Origin: Plasmodiophora brassicae
Lineage: Eukaryota > Endomyxa: Phytomyxea > Phytomyxea > Plasmodiophorida
Direction of reading: 5' to 3'
NCBI GenBank assembly: GCA_036867785.1
Contig: CP145417.1
Coordinates: 620,001-684,000, forward strand
Length of the DNA: 64,000 nt
Shown here in pieces: positions 54,953 to 64,000 of the stretch. The number at the start of each line of letters is the position of its first letter. The stretch's first letter is position 1. The position numbers were made by a program, and so were the translations under genes. A model generated the notes under the pieces. That model searched no databases and was not told the DNA's origin. It worked only from the letters and a program-made list of their open reading frames with translations.

Positions 54953-55241
54953 TTCGAACTTCCGGGCTTTGTCCAGTAAGTCCGACAGGCGACGTTGTCA
55001 CCACATTTGTTCCGCGTCGCGCCACTCTCCGCCTCGCCGAATCACGCGGTTGGGACGGGAGACGTTACAGAGCGCGAGGCAGGTACACCCTACCTTGGCT
55101 TTGTACTTGTTCGGCGGCAGCGCGCGGAGTGTGGGGGCGCTTCGGCAACGAAGTATCGTCATCGTCCTCATCATTGGATCTATTTATTGAGCACAGGTGC
55201 TGATCGGCATGCTTAGGTTACTACAGACTACATGGAATATT

Positions 55242-56981
55242 CTACATAAGTTGCCCGACGAGCGTCTCCAGGAACGGCTTCAGGTCGTCCTTGGCGATCT
55301 CGGTGATGGACGTGTCGAACCAGTCCTGGCGAGCGCGAGCCTTGGTCAAGTAGGCCGCCTCTGAAAACCCAACGGAGAACAGGTTCCGTTGGGAAGCGGT
55401 TGACGACGACGACTCATGCCCAGATCTCGGGACGCCGACGATAAGATAGGATTGGCGATCTTCGATGTAGGAACAGAGCACGAACGGGATGATCTTCACT
55501 CTTCTTCCTGCAGCGGCAGATCTGCCGCCGACTCTGGACCGTTTCCTCAGCGCAGTGTTCTGCTCGATCAGTACGGTTTCGTACGCGTCGATGAGGAAGA
55601 ACGCCAGCTTGGACAGCGCGAGCGGATGTGTGAAGATCACATGACGACCAGGGCTATCCAGGACACACAATCGGAACTGACCCGTAGACTTGACAGCCTT
55701 CTTGATCAGAAGCGAGTGGCCGCTGCGAGTGATCTCCTGTTGTAGTTCGACCGCTAGCTGAAGGCCTCGTTGGGTCACGTGAACGTTGCACGATTTCATA
55801 GAATCGTGGGCGCGCCAGAAGTTCGATTCCCATGACGCGACAGCGCCTTCAGCGTCAACGCTGTGAGATTCCAGAAGGGCGGACACGGCTAGTGCCATGT
55901 CGGCCGCGGCCACAACAAGGCCGTCCGCGAATTGCCTGGTGAACGACGCCGCGAACAGATCCTCCTTCTCCAGGCCGTACTCGTGAGCATAGTTCTCGAT
56001 CTGCTTGTTGAGCGTCTCCTTGCACGTCTTGTGCATCAACCGGTACGGGAATCTGCTCTCCTGGAACGGAATGCCCAGCTTGGCCAGAATCAGGTTCAGC
56101 TCTTGGCGCCCAGAATCCCGCCATACTTTCAGCTTGATGGCGACCCTCTGTGTGTGGAACATCGAATCGAACAGGTTCCAATGTCCAAGCAGCGTGAAAC
56201 CGAGCGCCTTCGGCACGAACGTGATCAGACCGTCGACAGCGACCCGCACCTGGTCATCGGCGTCAGCATAGCCGCCGTCATCGTCCGGCACCTTGTTCTT
56301 ATTGAAGACTTCTTTGATGAACATGTCGACCTCGTTTTGATACATCCACTTTGATATTCGCCGATGGACCCATTGATCAGTCAGGCCGACTATCCCGCTC
56401 CACAGCAGGTCGTTATCGTCCTTCGCCAGCTGCTGCGACAGATCGTAGGCAAGCGCCGCAGCCGATATTTCGTAGAACGCGCCGTTGTAGTGTTCGGCAA
56501 CCCGTCGACGGCGGTCTTGTCGGACCCTCGCCACCGTTTCGTCCTCGCCATCATCGTCAGACAGGTCGTCATCGCTGGGGAACGCTGGAGGCTCAATGCT
56601 GCCGTCCAGGCAAACGATGGACGTGTTGTTCGGGTGGACATTCGTCAAATGGTAGGGGCGATGCGAGTCGAGCACGTAAACATGCAGGTCGTCGCGAGGC
56701 GGGAGCTCCGCTTTCAGGTTGATGTTGGCGCCACAGTTGATCATGATGATACTTTTGACGGCGTCGTCGACGGCACCGACAGACCGTAGGAGGTCGTCGT
56801 AGGATGCGACCGGAACGACCTTGTACAGGAGGTGATCCATGCGCAGCAGCGACGTCAATATGTGACAGGCGCATATCGAGTCGCAGTCGATGTTGACGAA
56901 CAGGAGGACGGGCGATGCGGATGCCGCCGCCTTGCGTACGTCGGCCCATGCGTCGGCGAGTTCGTTGCGCAACACGAGCAT
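55242..56981 (-). CDS. CDC45: CDC45 replication initiation factor
   Basis: Single exon. The frame opens at 57041, but MLVLRNELADAWADVRK at 56981 matches the family start and gives 579 aa. Motifs are VLLFVNIDCDSICACHILTS (DHH-like core), IIMINCGANINLKAELP, VYVLDSHRPYHLTNVH, an acidic linker (SDDDLSDDDGEDE), DNDLLWSGIVGLTDQWVHRR, LTLLGHWNLFDSMFHT-like, LNLILAKLGIPFQES, and the end WFDTSITEIAKDDLKPFLE. CDC45 is part of the CMG helicase. It is divergent to the GT61 gene, with 268 bp between start codons. Confidence 0.96.
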   Translation of the reverse strand: MLVLRNELADAWADVRKAAASASPVLLFVNIDCDSICACHILTSLLRMDHLLYKVVPVASYDDLLRSVGAVDDAVKSIIMINCGANINLKAELPPRDDLHVYVLDSHRPYHLTNVHPNNTSIVCLDGSIEPPAFPSDDDLSDDDGEDETVARVRQDRRRRVAEHYNGAFYEISAAALAYDLSQQLAKDDNDLLWSGIVGLTDQWVHRRISKWMYQNEVDMFIKEVFNKNKVPDDDGGYADADDQVRVAVDGLITFVPKALGFTLLGHWNLFDSMFHTQRVAIKLKVWRDSGRQELNLILAKLGIPFQESRFPYRLMHKTCKETLNKQIENYAHEYGLEKEDLFAASFTRQFADGLVVAAADMALAVSALLESHSVDAEGAVASWESNFWRAHDSMKSCNVHVTQRGLQLAVELQQEITRSGHSLLIKKAVKSTGQFRLCVLDSPGRHVIFTHPLALSKLAFFLIDAYETVLIEQNTALRKRSRVGGRSAAAGRRVKIIPFVLCSYIEDRQSYLIVGVPRSGHESSSSTASQRNLFSVGFSEAAYLTKARARQDWFDTSITEIAKDDLKPFLETLVGQLM

Positions 56982-57249
56982 CCGCCGTCGGCAAGAAGGC
57001 ACCGGCGTCCGCTTGGCGGGCCCCGGCCACCCGTCACACAAATGAACGTGCCCGAGCCTGACCAGCCACGCGTTACGCGCGCCCGCCCCGCCTTCACGCT
57101 CTGGCGTAGACTATTCGGTCTCCTGACAGTGGTTCGTGGCGCGGGTTTTTCGCGACTCGCCTGTCGAGGCGGTTGAGGGGCGCAGCTGCACCAATCGCGG
57201 GTTGCGCCTTCCGTGCCGCCGCCGCCGCCGCACCACGCGCTGGGGTAGT

Positions 57250-59420
57250 ATGGTTGGCCTTTTTCCGAAAACCCGCCAAACGACTTTGCTGCTGCTGTCA
57301 CTTTTGCCCGCTGCCTCGTTGGCAATGCTCCGTGTCATCGTCGCCGTCGTGGTCGTCGTGTGTCGTGCAGCAGCGTCGCAGGGGGATGTTGCCGCCGGGC
57401 GCTGCCTTGCCAGCGCGATGCACCGGTGGCAGGCCGGCGACCGGGTGGCGGCGTTGCGCGCCTTCGACGACGTCGTTGCGACATATCCTATGTTCATCGA
57501 TGGGTATCTAAATGCGGCGGCGGCCTGGGACGCTGTTGGCGATCGGTCCCAGGCACGCTCCATCCTGCTTCAAGGTTTATTCGTGGCGTGAGCACATTCG
57601 TTATCTTCATGCTGACATTGGTTGCAGGCGCCCGCCTGAAAGGCCCGGTACATTCGCTGTCGCGGACGTCGGTTGCATCGTTGAACAAACTACTGTGTGA
57701 ATCGTTCATCAACGATGCCGTTGACAGACGCCAAGCGGACCCGTTGTCTGGTGACCGAATTGCGATTCGAGTTCGCCGGGCGCAAAGTGGCGATTTGAGC
57801 CCTGTCGACGACCCCGACGAAGATGCCGCTGTCATGGTTGAATGCTGCAAGGCAGCCGTGCTGCTGGACGGCGGAACGCACGGTTCGTTTGCCAACCTCG
57901 GCAAGATGTGGTACTTGCTCGACAACGAGACACTGGCCATCGACGCGTATGAGCACGCCAAAGGAGCCGCCTCCATCGAAGCTGACATCGAACGGTATGC
58001 CAGCATCCTGGACCAGCTGTTTGACACTGAATGGCTGCTGAGCTCGGCCCGTGGCCTTGAATCCGACGCGTTCCTTCGTATCCAAACCCGCCGTGTTTCC
58101 AATAGGCCCTCGTCGGCTCTTGATCACCAGAAACTTGGCGCGATATTGACACACTTCTTCCCATTCGATGAACGCGCCAGCTACCACCTTCGAAAAGCCC
58201 AAGAGCTCCGCGTCCACGAGATCCATAACGGCGAAGAATCATCCCCTCGGATTGCAACTTCGTGGGAGGAGTTTGCTGATGATGTAACGGTATTGGGTTC
58301 CGACGGACAACGACTAATATCGTGCGATCGCCTGCCAAATCCGATACCGGCGGAAGCGGGCATCCCGTCTTGTTACCCGTTGCACGAACACCTCCGAATC
58401 GTCATGACTGATGTGACCATGGAGGGTGCGAGCGGTGTCCTCTTCACACGCGATAAGGTGTACTTTTCGAACTATCGTGCGCTGGCCACCGACTACACAG
58501 GTGGGCTACGAGCTCAGCAGAGCATTGCGCACGTGTCGGGGACGGCCGTGCTCATCCATCCTGCTGACAAGCACAACTGGTACCACTGGTTGATTGAGGG
58601 TGTTACCGCGCTGGTCATGAGCTTGCATTTCTTGTCCCCGGTGGATTCCAATGTGACATTCGTTATCCCCAGCACGAAACTATCGCGCCGGGATCTTCCC
58701 CTGTTCGAACTGGGCGACAGCGTACTGTGGTACGACACGAAACTTGACGCTTCCTCGAACCCACAGCTTTACACGTTCGAGCGGCTGCTGCACTATACGT
58801 GGCGAGATAGCCCATCTGCCACACTCAACGACAACCTTCGAAGCCGGCACGCGAGCTCTCTCGCCATCCGGCTTGCGAGATCCTATGTTCTTGACAAGCT
58901 GTCCGCTCAACGGCAACGTTTCAATGGTCGGAAACGGTATAAGGTGATCTACGTTTCTCGGCGTGATATGGGCGACGTCCGCTCGGTCTACAATGAAGGC
59001 CGGTTATTGGCTGCTCTTCATGCGCTGCTGGGCCCTGACTGCATGCATGAGTTTGTGCCTGATGATGACATGGCGTTGCTTGAACAAGCGCACGTATTCT
59101 CGTCTGCAGTAATCGTCATTGGACCGCATGGCGCCGGCCTATCCAACATTCTCTTCGCGGCTGAAGGCGCATCCCTTGTCTACTTTCCACTGCGTCCTAT
59201 GCTGGATTTCACCTTCGCGAACTTGGCCGCTGCGATCGGCGTCCGCCTGTACCCTGTTACCGACCTGGTTGCCACACCAAACGGTCCATATACAGCGGAC
59301 TCGTCCAGCATTGATGCTGTCGTTCAAATGGTCTCCACTATAGCCGCGAACCAGGGGGGGATACCGTCCCTGTGCCCATCACCGCATTCTGAACGCACTA
59401 TATCGAAACGTGAACTGTGA
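57250..59420 (+). CDS. GT61-family glycosyltransferase with TPR-like N-terminus
   Basis: Two exons (57250-57574, 57628-59420; intron 53 nt) give 705 aa. The N-terminus is hydrophobic (TTLLLLSLLPAASLAMLRVI; a start at 57325 is also possible), so a signal peptide or type II anchor. TPR-like helices follow (WQAGDRVAALRAFDDVV, YPMFIDGYLNAAAAWDAVGD; SFANLGKMWYLLDNETLAID). The C-terminal half is the GT61/DUF563 catalytic domain: HPADKHNWYHWLIEGVTAL, KVIYVSRRDMGDVRSVYNE, VIGPHGAGLSNILFAAEGAS, and LVYFPL. Enzymes of this family (EOGT, plant xylosyl/arabinosyl transferases) act in the ER/Golgi. Acceptor unknown. Confidence 0.88.
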
Positions 59421-59745
59421 GGCGTCGTCCATACCTCTGATACCTGATACGTACAGGATTTACACAAGTTTCGATTCGTGGCACGTGCGCCGATTCACCG
59501 CCGATATCCTGTCTTGCAGCAGGGCAGTTCTGCTGACCGTCATCGAGCCTCTGCCAGGGCCAGTTGCACGTGCTGCATGTCTCGCGAGGGAATTCATGCG
59601 GAGCTCTCCTAGTACTCCATTACAGTATGGATATATTAAAATTAGCTATTCGAATTGAATACAAACGTGATGCACCATTTGGCTAACAAAATGGCTGATG
59701 GCCCGAGCAACGGGGTCTACTGCTAGCAGTTGGTTGGCGAGCAGT

Positions 59746-61179
59746 TCAGCGTTCTTTACAGCTATTGTCGAAGGTGAAACAGAACTCGCTGACAACGTGT
59801 TCATCCAACGGTAATGCTTTGTCGGTGGCGTACTGGTGCAGTACATCTAAGGCTGAAGCATAGCCCACTCGCTGACACGCGTCGAAAAGGGCGGTCAGCA
59901 CGCTAGCGTCGATGTCAACATTCTCCCGAACGAGTTGACGGAACGCGTCCATAGCATCGGGGACTCGGTCCGCGCCAGCGAACACAGAGATCATTGCCAC
60001 GCGCAGGTCCAAGGGAACGCTCAGTGCATCGCTGAAACGGTTTAACGTGTCAACAGCGTCCAGCAGCAGCCCGTTATTGATGCATGACCCGAGCATCGCT
60101 GTCAGCGTCGATACGTTAGGGACCGCCACGATGCAATGGCAGCGGAACACATGCTCAGCGGTATGAAGGTCACCATTCCGTTCGAACGCTTCAATCAGAG
60201 AATCGACGACTGGCGCATTGACGATAAGCATGCTGGACACGGCGAACTGATACAAAAGTCGAACGGTCGTCATGTCAGACGCACGCCCACATGCGGCAAC
60301 GACATTGGCGAATGTATGGCCGTCCACATGTTCACCGTCAGCCGCCAAACCATCAAACACCGCCACCGCATCCGTCAGGAGCCCAGCGCGGGCGATATCC
60401 GATTGAAGGCGAGCGCGCGTCCGCTCGGATAGCCGGATCCCAGAACGTGTGATCAGAGGCAGGACGTCCAGGGCCCGTTGGATCCGGTTCTGGGCAAGCA
60501 GTGACACGACCAAATTGTCGAACAAGGTCTGGGTAGGGCAAGACGGTGAGACGAGGCGCCGGTTGCGCATGAGGTCTAACAGTTGTTCCGCTGTGTCGGC
60601 TGCCTGTGAGCACTTTCACTCCGCACAACATTCGGCCAGCAGGGCCCACAGGTCGTCGCTGATGTCCACGTTGAGGCGAACGGCATCGGCGACGAGAGGA
60701 AGCGCGAACCTGGGCTGGTTGGACGCTCTGCAGATGCGAGCGACCGCATGGACGCTCTTGCAGGAGCGTGGGCCAAGCTTTGCATATGCGTCCAGCGCGT
60801 CCTGGAGCATTGGCGGCGTCGCGCTCAGGCACGCGTCAATGAATAAGCAGAACAGCCGCTCGTTGATTTCAACGCGACGCGAAGTCGCTGCGTTCAGCAC
60901 GGCTCTCGCCTGCGATGGCAGGTGCCCCTTGCAGAACGACATCATTGCCACGAAGAACCGGCGGCCGATGCGCGCCCGCGATTCCAGCACGCGCCGAAAC
61001 ACGAGCCACCCGCGCTCCGGGTCGGTCTCCTGTCGAAGCGCGCGAACGGCAAGGCTGGTGCCGGATCCCGACAGCATCAGCGCCTGGAACGCGTTCGACG
61101 GCGCCCCGTGCTCCTGCTGCAGGCCTCGCAGGACGCTGGGCGCCGCCCCGACCCGAACGAACTGACGGCTGCCGAACAT
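59746..61179 (-). pseudogene. PPR protein paralogue with in-frame stop
   Basis: The Met at 61179 (MFGSRQFVRVGAAPSVLRG) begins a basic, mitochondrial-type N-terminus, then LAVRALRQETDPERGWLVF and SFCKGHLPSQARAVL, clearly paralogous to the PPR gene at 7035-8930. The frame meets TGA at 60616-60618 (CCAE-stop-KCS). The same frame then continues open with AADTAEQLLDLMRNRRL and about seven more PPRs (NVVAACGRASDMTTVRLLYQ, LTAMLGSCINNGLLLDAVDT) to 59746. The paralogue reads CCAEAKSPAAADTAERLLDL here, so a single sense-to-stop change explains it. It could also be two genes or stop readthrough. Confidence 0.75.
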
Positions 61180-61300
61180 GTCCCCGACACGGTGCGTGCG
61201 TGTGCGCCTGCGCGCCTTTGTTGGTGCCCTGGGCAGGTCCCGCGCTGGAAGATCGTGATGCAGCGGGCGCGCCTCAAGTTGCACCAGCAGGTCACACACA

Positions 61301-62089
61301 GTGGATGACGGGATCAAAATGATCGTCGAGGTCGTCGGGGTCGCGGCCGCCTGCATTGCGGTCGTCGGCGTGGCCGGGTCGTCGTCGTCGGTCAGCGGGT
61401 CATGGAGCGGGTCGGTGTCGGTACCCGGTGGCGTGCGCATGGTGGTCCTGTCGGTCGGGCACTCGGGCGAGGCGGATGACGTCGGCGCCGCCGCCCCCGT
61501 CCAGCGAATCGACTTTCGCCTCGCCGTCCATGGGCCCGCAACGTATGCGTCGAATCGCATGGATCTCGGCATGCACAGGTCGAGGCTGTCCTGCTCGGAT
61601 TGGTTGTCGTCGGCGGTGACGGTGGCGCAATGGGACGAGAGCCCGCCGTTCTTCCGCCCGGATTCGTCCGTCAACGAACTGTACTGGAACGGGATCACGC
61701 CAACGCGCCTGTCGGCCACGTTCGGCGACAGGGCGACCAGCCTGCACGACCTCTGCCTTGTCGTCGATTTCGACACGTACGCGACTCCAAAGAAGACGAA
61801 ACCGTTCGACCTCGACTACGAAATCACATGGACCTACTACGACCAGGGTTCGTCGTCCCTCGAGAGCCTGACGGGTGATGGACCGTTTCGCGGTCGCACC
61901 CTGCCTATTACGATAGGTTAGCGCGCTACCATAGGCAGCAGTGCTGCTGTGAGGGTGGATAACTTGAATCACGTAGGCCTTGCGGCAACCGTGGCCGTCG
62001 TTACCATACTCGCCCTATGCTACTTCCGCAAGTACCGGTCTGCCGGAACGCCAAAGGACATCAACCCACCTCCATATTCCCCAAGTTAA
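61301..62089 (+). CDS. Membrane protein with extracytosolic beta-rich domain and PPPY tail
   Basis: The Met at 61301 opens a hydrophobic N-terminus (MIVEVVGVAAACIAVVGVAG), then a ~150-residue domain (RIDFRLAVHGPATYASNR, DLCLVVDFDTYATPKKTKPF, DYEITWTYYDQGSSSL). The frame stops at 61919. If the 18 nt 61917-61934 (GTTAGC...CATAG) are skipped, it continues with a TM helix (VGLAATVAVVTILALCYF) and a short basic tail ending NPPPYSPS. The TM and a PPxY motif (WW-domain ligand, e.g. of NEDD4 ligases) make the longer form believable. No family was recognised. Divergent to the PPR gene, with 121 bp between starts. Confidence 0.55.
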
Positions 62090-62369
62090 CCTATAACGCT
62101 GCCCAGTTTGGGATACACATCAGGGTTTGGTGCAACGGTCACGGACACACGGGAGGGCCGGGCCCACCAAAAAATACCGCAACATTTGCGGCGTCACAGT
62201 CGAAAGGTTCTTATCCTTTTTGGGAGCCCCGTCGAACGGGGTTTCCAGTCTCAGGCACTGCGCAGGATCGGGACGCGGCGGCCGGTGGGGCCGGTGGCGT
62301 GCGCGTCAAACCCATCTCGGGCGGCGGCCAGGCGGCGGTCGCGGTACTGGGCAGGGCGACGCGCGCGCG
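62090..62369. other. Promoter region of the CPR gene
   Basis: 280 bp without open frame of note. No TATA element is evident near 62250-62370. Confidence 0.3.
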
Positions 62370-64000
62370 ATGTGGTATTCATTCACGTTGATGGACGCGC
62401 TCGAAGCACTGCTCGTCGCCGTCGGCGTCGTTCTCCTGGTCGCGTACTGGTTCGACTCGCGGTCGACGCCCGTCGGGAAGCGCCTGCGCGCGCAGCCGTC
62501 GTCGAGGGCGGGGCCGACGGCGTCCGCCGCCGTCGCGCGCGCCCCGAAACCAACGGGCCCGCCCATCACGATCCTGTTCGGATCACAGGCGGGCACGGGT
62601 GAGTCGTTTGCGCGCGGGTTCGGGAAGGAAGCCGCGCGGCGAGGGTTCGCGCCGCATGTTCGCGATGTGGAAGGGTACAACGTCCTTCAGGAGCTGCCCC
62701 AGGAGCGCCTCCTGATTCTGTTCATCTCGACGCATGGCGAAGGCGATCCGCCGGACAGCGCCGTCGAGTTTGACGAATGCCTGATGGGCGACGATGCGCC
62801 CAAGTTGCCTGCCGAGCTGACGTTCGCCGTGTTCGGGCTTGGCAACAGGCAGTACGAGCACTTCAACGCCATGGGCAAGAAGATCGACGGGCGGCTCGAG
62901 GAGCTGGGCGCGACCCGATTGTTGCCGCTCGGCCTCGGTGACGACAACGGGTGCATCGAAGAGGACAACGAGAACTGGAGGTTGGCGTTATGGCCGCTGG
63001 TACACAAGCACCTCGGCGTGCCCGACGTCGAATCGACGCCTACCGTTCCCGTCTTCGAGCCTGGCTATCGCATCGTCTGGGCGCCCGACCTGAAATCGGG
63101 CAGTCTCTCGTTCAGAAACCGACGCACGTCGCTGTCGACGCAGTCGACGCATCGTCTGCTCAGCGTCGATTCGGTGCGGACGCTGACGTCGCCTGACGCT
63201 GAAGCCAGCGTCGTCCATGTCGTGTTCGACATCACTGACCTGTCGCTGTCGTACCGTACGGCGGATAACCTCGGCGTCCACCCGAGGAACGACCATGCCG
63301 TTGTTGCACGCCTCTGCAAGCGGCTGGGTGTCAAGGGCGATGACGTGTTCACGTTGAAGCGCATCAAGTTTGGGACCGACAAGAAGTTGCCGGTGCCGAC
63401 GCCGTGCAGTGTGGCCGATGCCCTGCTGTGGCACATGGACCTGATGAACCCACCGGGCAAGTCGTTCATCGGGTTCCTGTCGCAGTACGCCACCGATGAA
63501 GGCGAGAAGATTCGCCTGGCGAATATGTCGTTGCCGGGCGGCAAGGACGACTACCACGAGCACCTGGTCGTGGACAAGAAGACCATTCCGGAACTGCTGG
63601 ACATGTTCCAGTCGGTCCAGCCGCCGTTCGAGCACTTCCTCGAGGAGTGCCCGTCCCTTCAGCCGCGTATGTTCACGATCGCGTCGTCACCCAGGGCCAC
63701 GCCGAACCAGATCCACCTGACGGTGGCGGTCGAGCGCACAGAGAAGGCGCGCGGCCGCGTTCACCACGGCGTCTGCTCGACGTTCCTGTCCGAATTGCAA
63801 CCCGGGCGGCACTGCGTCAGCGCATTCGTCCGCCAGTCGTCGTTCTTCCTGCCCGAGGACCGTTCGATCCCCGTCGTCATGATCGGCCCCGGCACCGGGA
63901 TCGCCCCGTTCCGCGCGTTCATCCAGGAGGGTATGTCGCGTGGCGGGCCCCTGGACTGGCACCTGTTCTTCGGGTGCCGGTATGCGGATCGCGATTTCCT
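62370..64000 (+). CDS. NADPH-cytochrome P450 reductase (3' end beyond window)
   Basis: ATG at 62370 opens a frame that runs to the window edge (543 codons). An N-terminal anchor (DALEALLVAVGVVLLVAYWF) precedes the FMN domain: TILFGSQAGTGESFARGF, ISTHGEGDPPDSAVEF and VFGLGNRQYEHFNAMGK. The connecting/FAD domain has YRTADNLGVHPRND, RMFTIASSP and GVCSTFLSEL. The NADPH domain begins VVMIGPGTGIAPFRAFIQEG and HLFFGCRYADRDF. All cofactor motifs are intact. CPR passes electrons from NADPH to ER cytochromes P450 and sterol enzymes. The last ~130 residues are missing because of the window end only. Confidence 0.96.
   Translation, partial: MWYSFTLMDALEALLVAVGVVLLVAYWFDSRSTPVGKRLRAQPSSRAGPTASAAVARAPKPTGPPITILFGSQAGTGESFARGFGKEAARRGFAPHVRDVEGYNVLQELPQERLLILFISTHGEGDPPDSAVEFDECLMGDDAPKLPAELTFAVFGLGNRQYEHFNAMGKKIDGRLEELGATRLLPLGLGDDNGCIEEDNENWRLALWPLVHKHLGVPDVESTPTVPVFEPGYRIVWAPDLKSGSLSFRNRRTSLSTQSTHRLLSVDSVRTLTSPDAEASVVHVVFDITDLSLSYRTADNLGVHPRNDHAVVARLCKRLGVKGDDVFTLKRIKFGTDKKLPVPTPCSVADALLWHMDLMNPPGKSFIGFLSQYATDEGEKIRLANMSLPGGKDDYHEHLVVDKKTIPELLDMFQSVQPPFEHFLEECPSLQPRMFTIASSPRATPNQIHLTVAVERTEKARGRVHHGVCSTFLSELQPGRHCVSAFVRQSSFFLPEDRSIPVVMIGPGTGIAPFRAFIQEGMSRGGPLDWHLFFGCRYADRDF

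Overview
The window is nuclear DNA of a compact eukaryotic genome, rich in G+C. Genes lie on both strands, 50 to 400 bp apart. Most are cut by short GT-AG introns of about 45-70 nt, often with a CTAAC/CTGAC-like branch site, so many reading frames are only exons; I rebuilt gene models by matching exons to conserved families. No organelle or bacterial features were seen. The gene set (PstS-ectodomain GPCRs, 7TM-RGS receptors, DH/PH/FYVE proteins, GH131, many secreted proteins, Ty1/copia and Ty3/gypsy relics) suggests a heterotrophic or parasitic protist. A plasmodiophorid-like rhizarian is my best guess, but the sequence alone does not prove it.

Layout. 1-3.8 kb: two tandem class C-like GPCRs with phosphate-binding-protein-like ectodomains (one cut by the window edge). 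4-14 kb: F-box/LRR protein, small secreted protein, PPR protein, ESCRT-II subunit VPS22/SNF8, and a large RND (Dispatched/Patched-like) protein with EGF-type cysteines. 14-23.5 kb: PHO80-type cyclin, P5-type cation ATPase (9 exons), RED/IK splicing factor, tRNA isopentenyltransferase. 23.6-30.6 kb: very low-complexity secreted protein, CDC48-type AAA ATPase, PrsW-like membrane protease, small secreted protein, GH131 glucanase-like gene. 30.8-38.8 kb: an accessory island with a copia relic, a gypsy gag relic and a roughly 2.4-kb segmental duplication. The duplication carries two copies of a secreted protein with a U-box-like domain followed by two copies of an unrecognised ~110-residue module. 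38.9-45.5 kb: methylmalonate-semialdehyde dehydrogenase (14 exons), DNA polymerase alpha subunit B, IMP dehydrogenase. 45.8-51 kb: an inverted pair of 7TM-RGS receptors (one decayed) flanking a tandem-PH protein and an uncertain beta-rich/coiled-coil gene. 52-64 kb: DH/PH/FYVE protein with three FYVE fingers, CDC45, GT61 glycosyltransferase, a second PPR gene broken by a stop, a membrane protein with a PPPY tail, and the start of NADPH-cytochrome P450 reductase.

Functional links. Housekeeping genes (CDC45, POLA2, RED, VPS22, IMPDH, CPR) are intact and scattered. The unusual content is in sensing and secretion: phosphate-receptor-like GPCRs, RGS-coupled receptors, and several signal-peptide proteins. 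The strongest candidate for something undescribed is the secreted U-box/repeat family at 32.1-38.2 kb.
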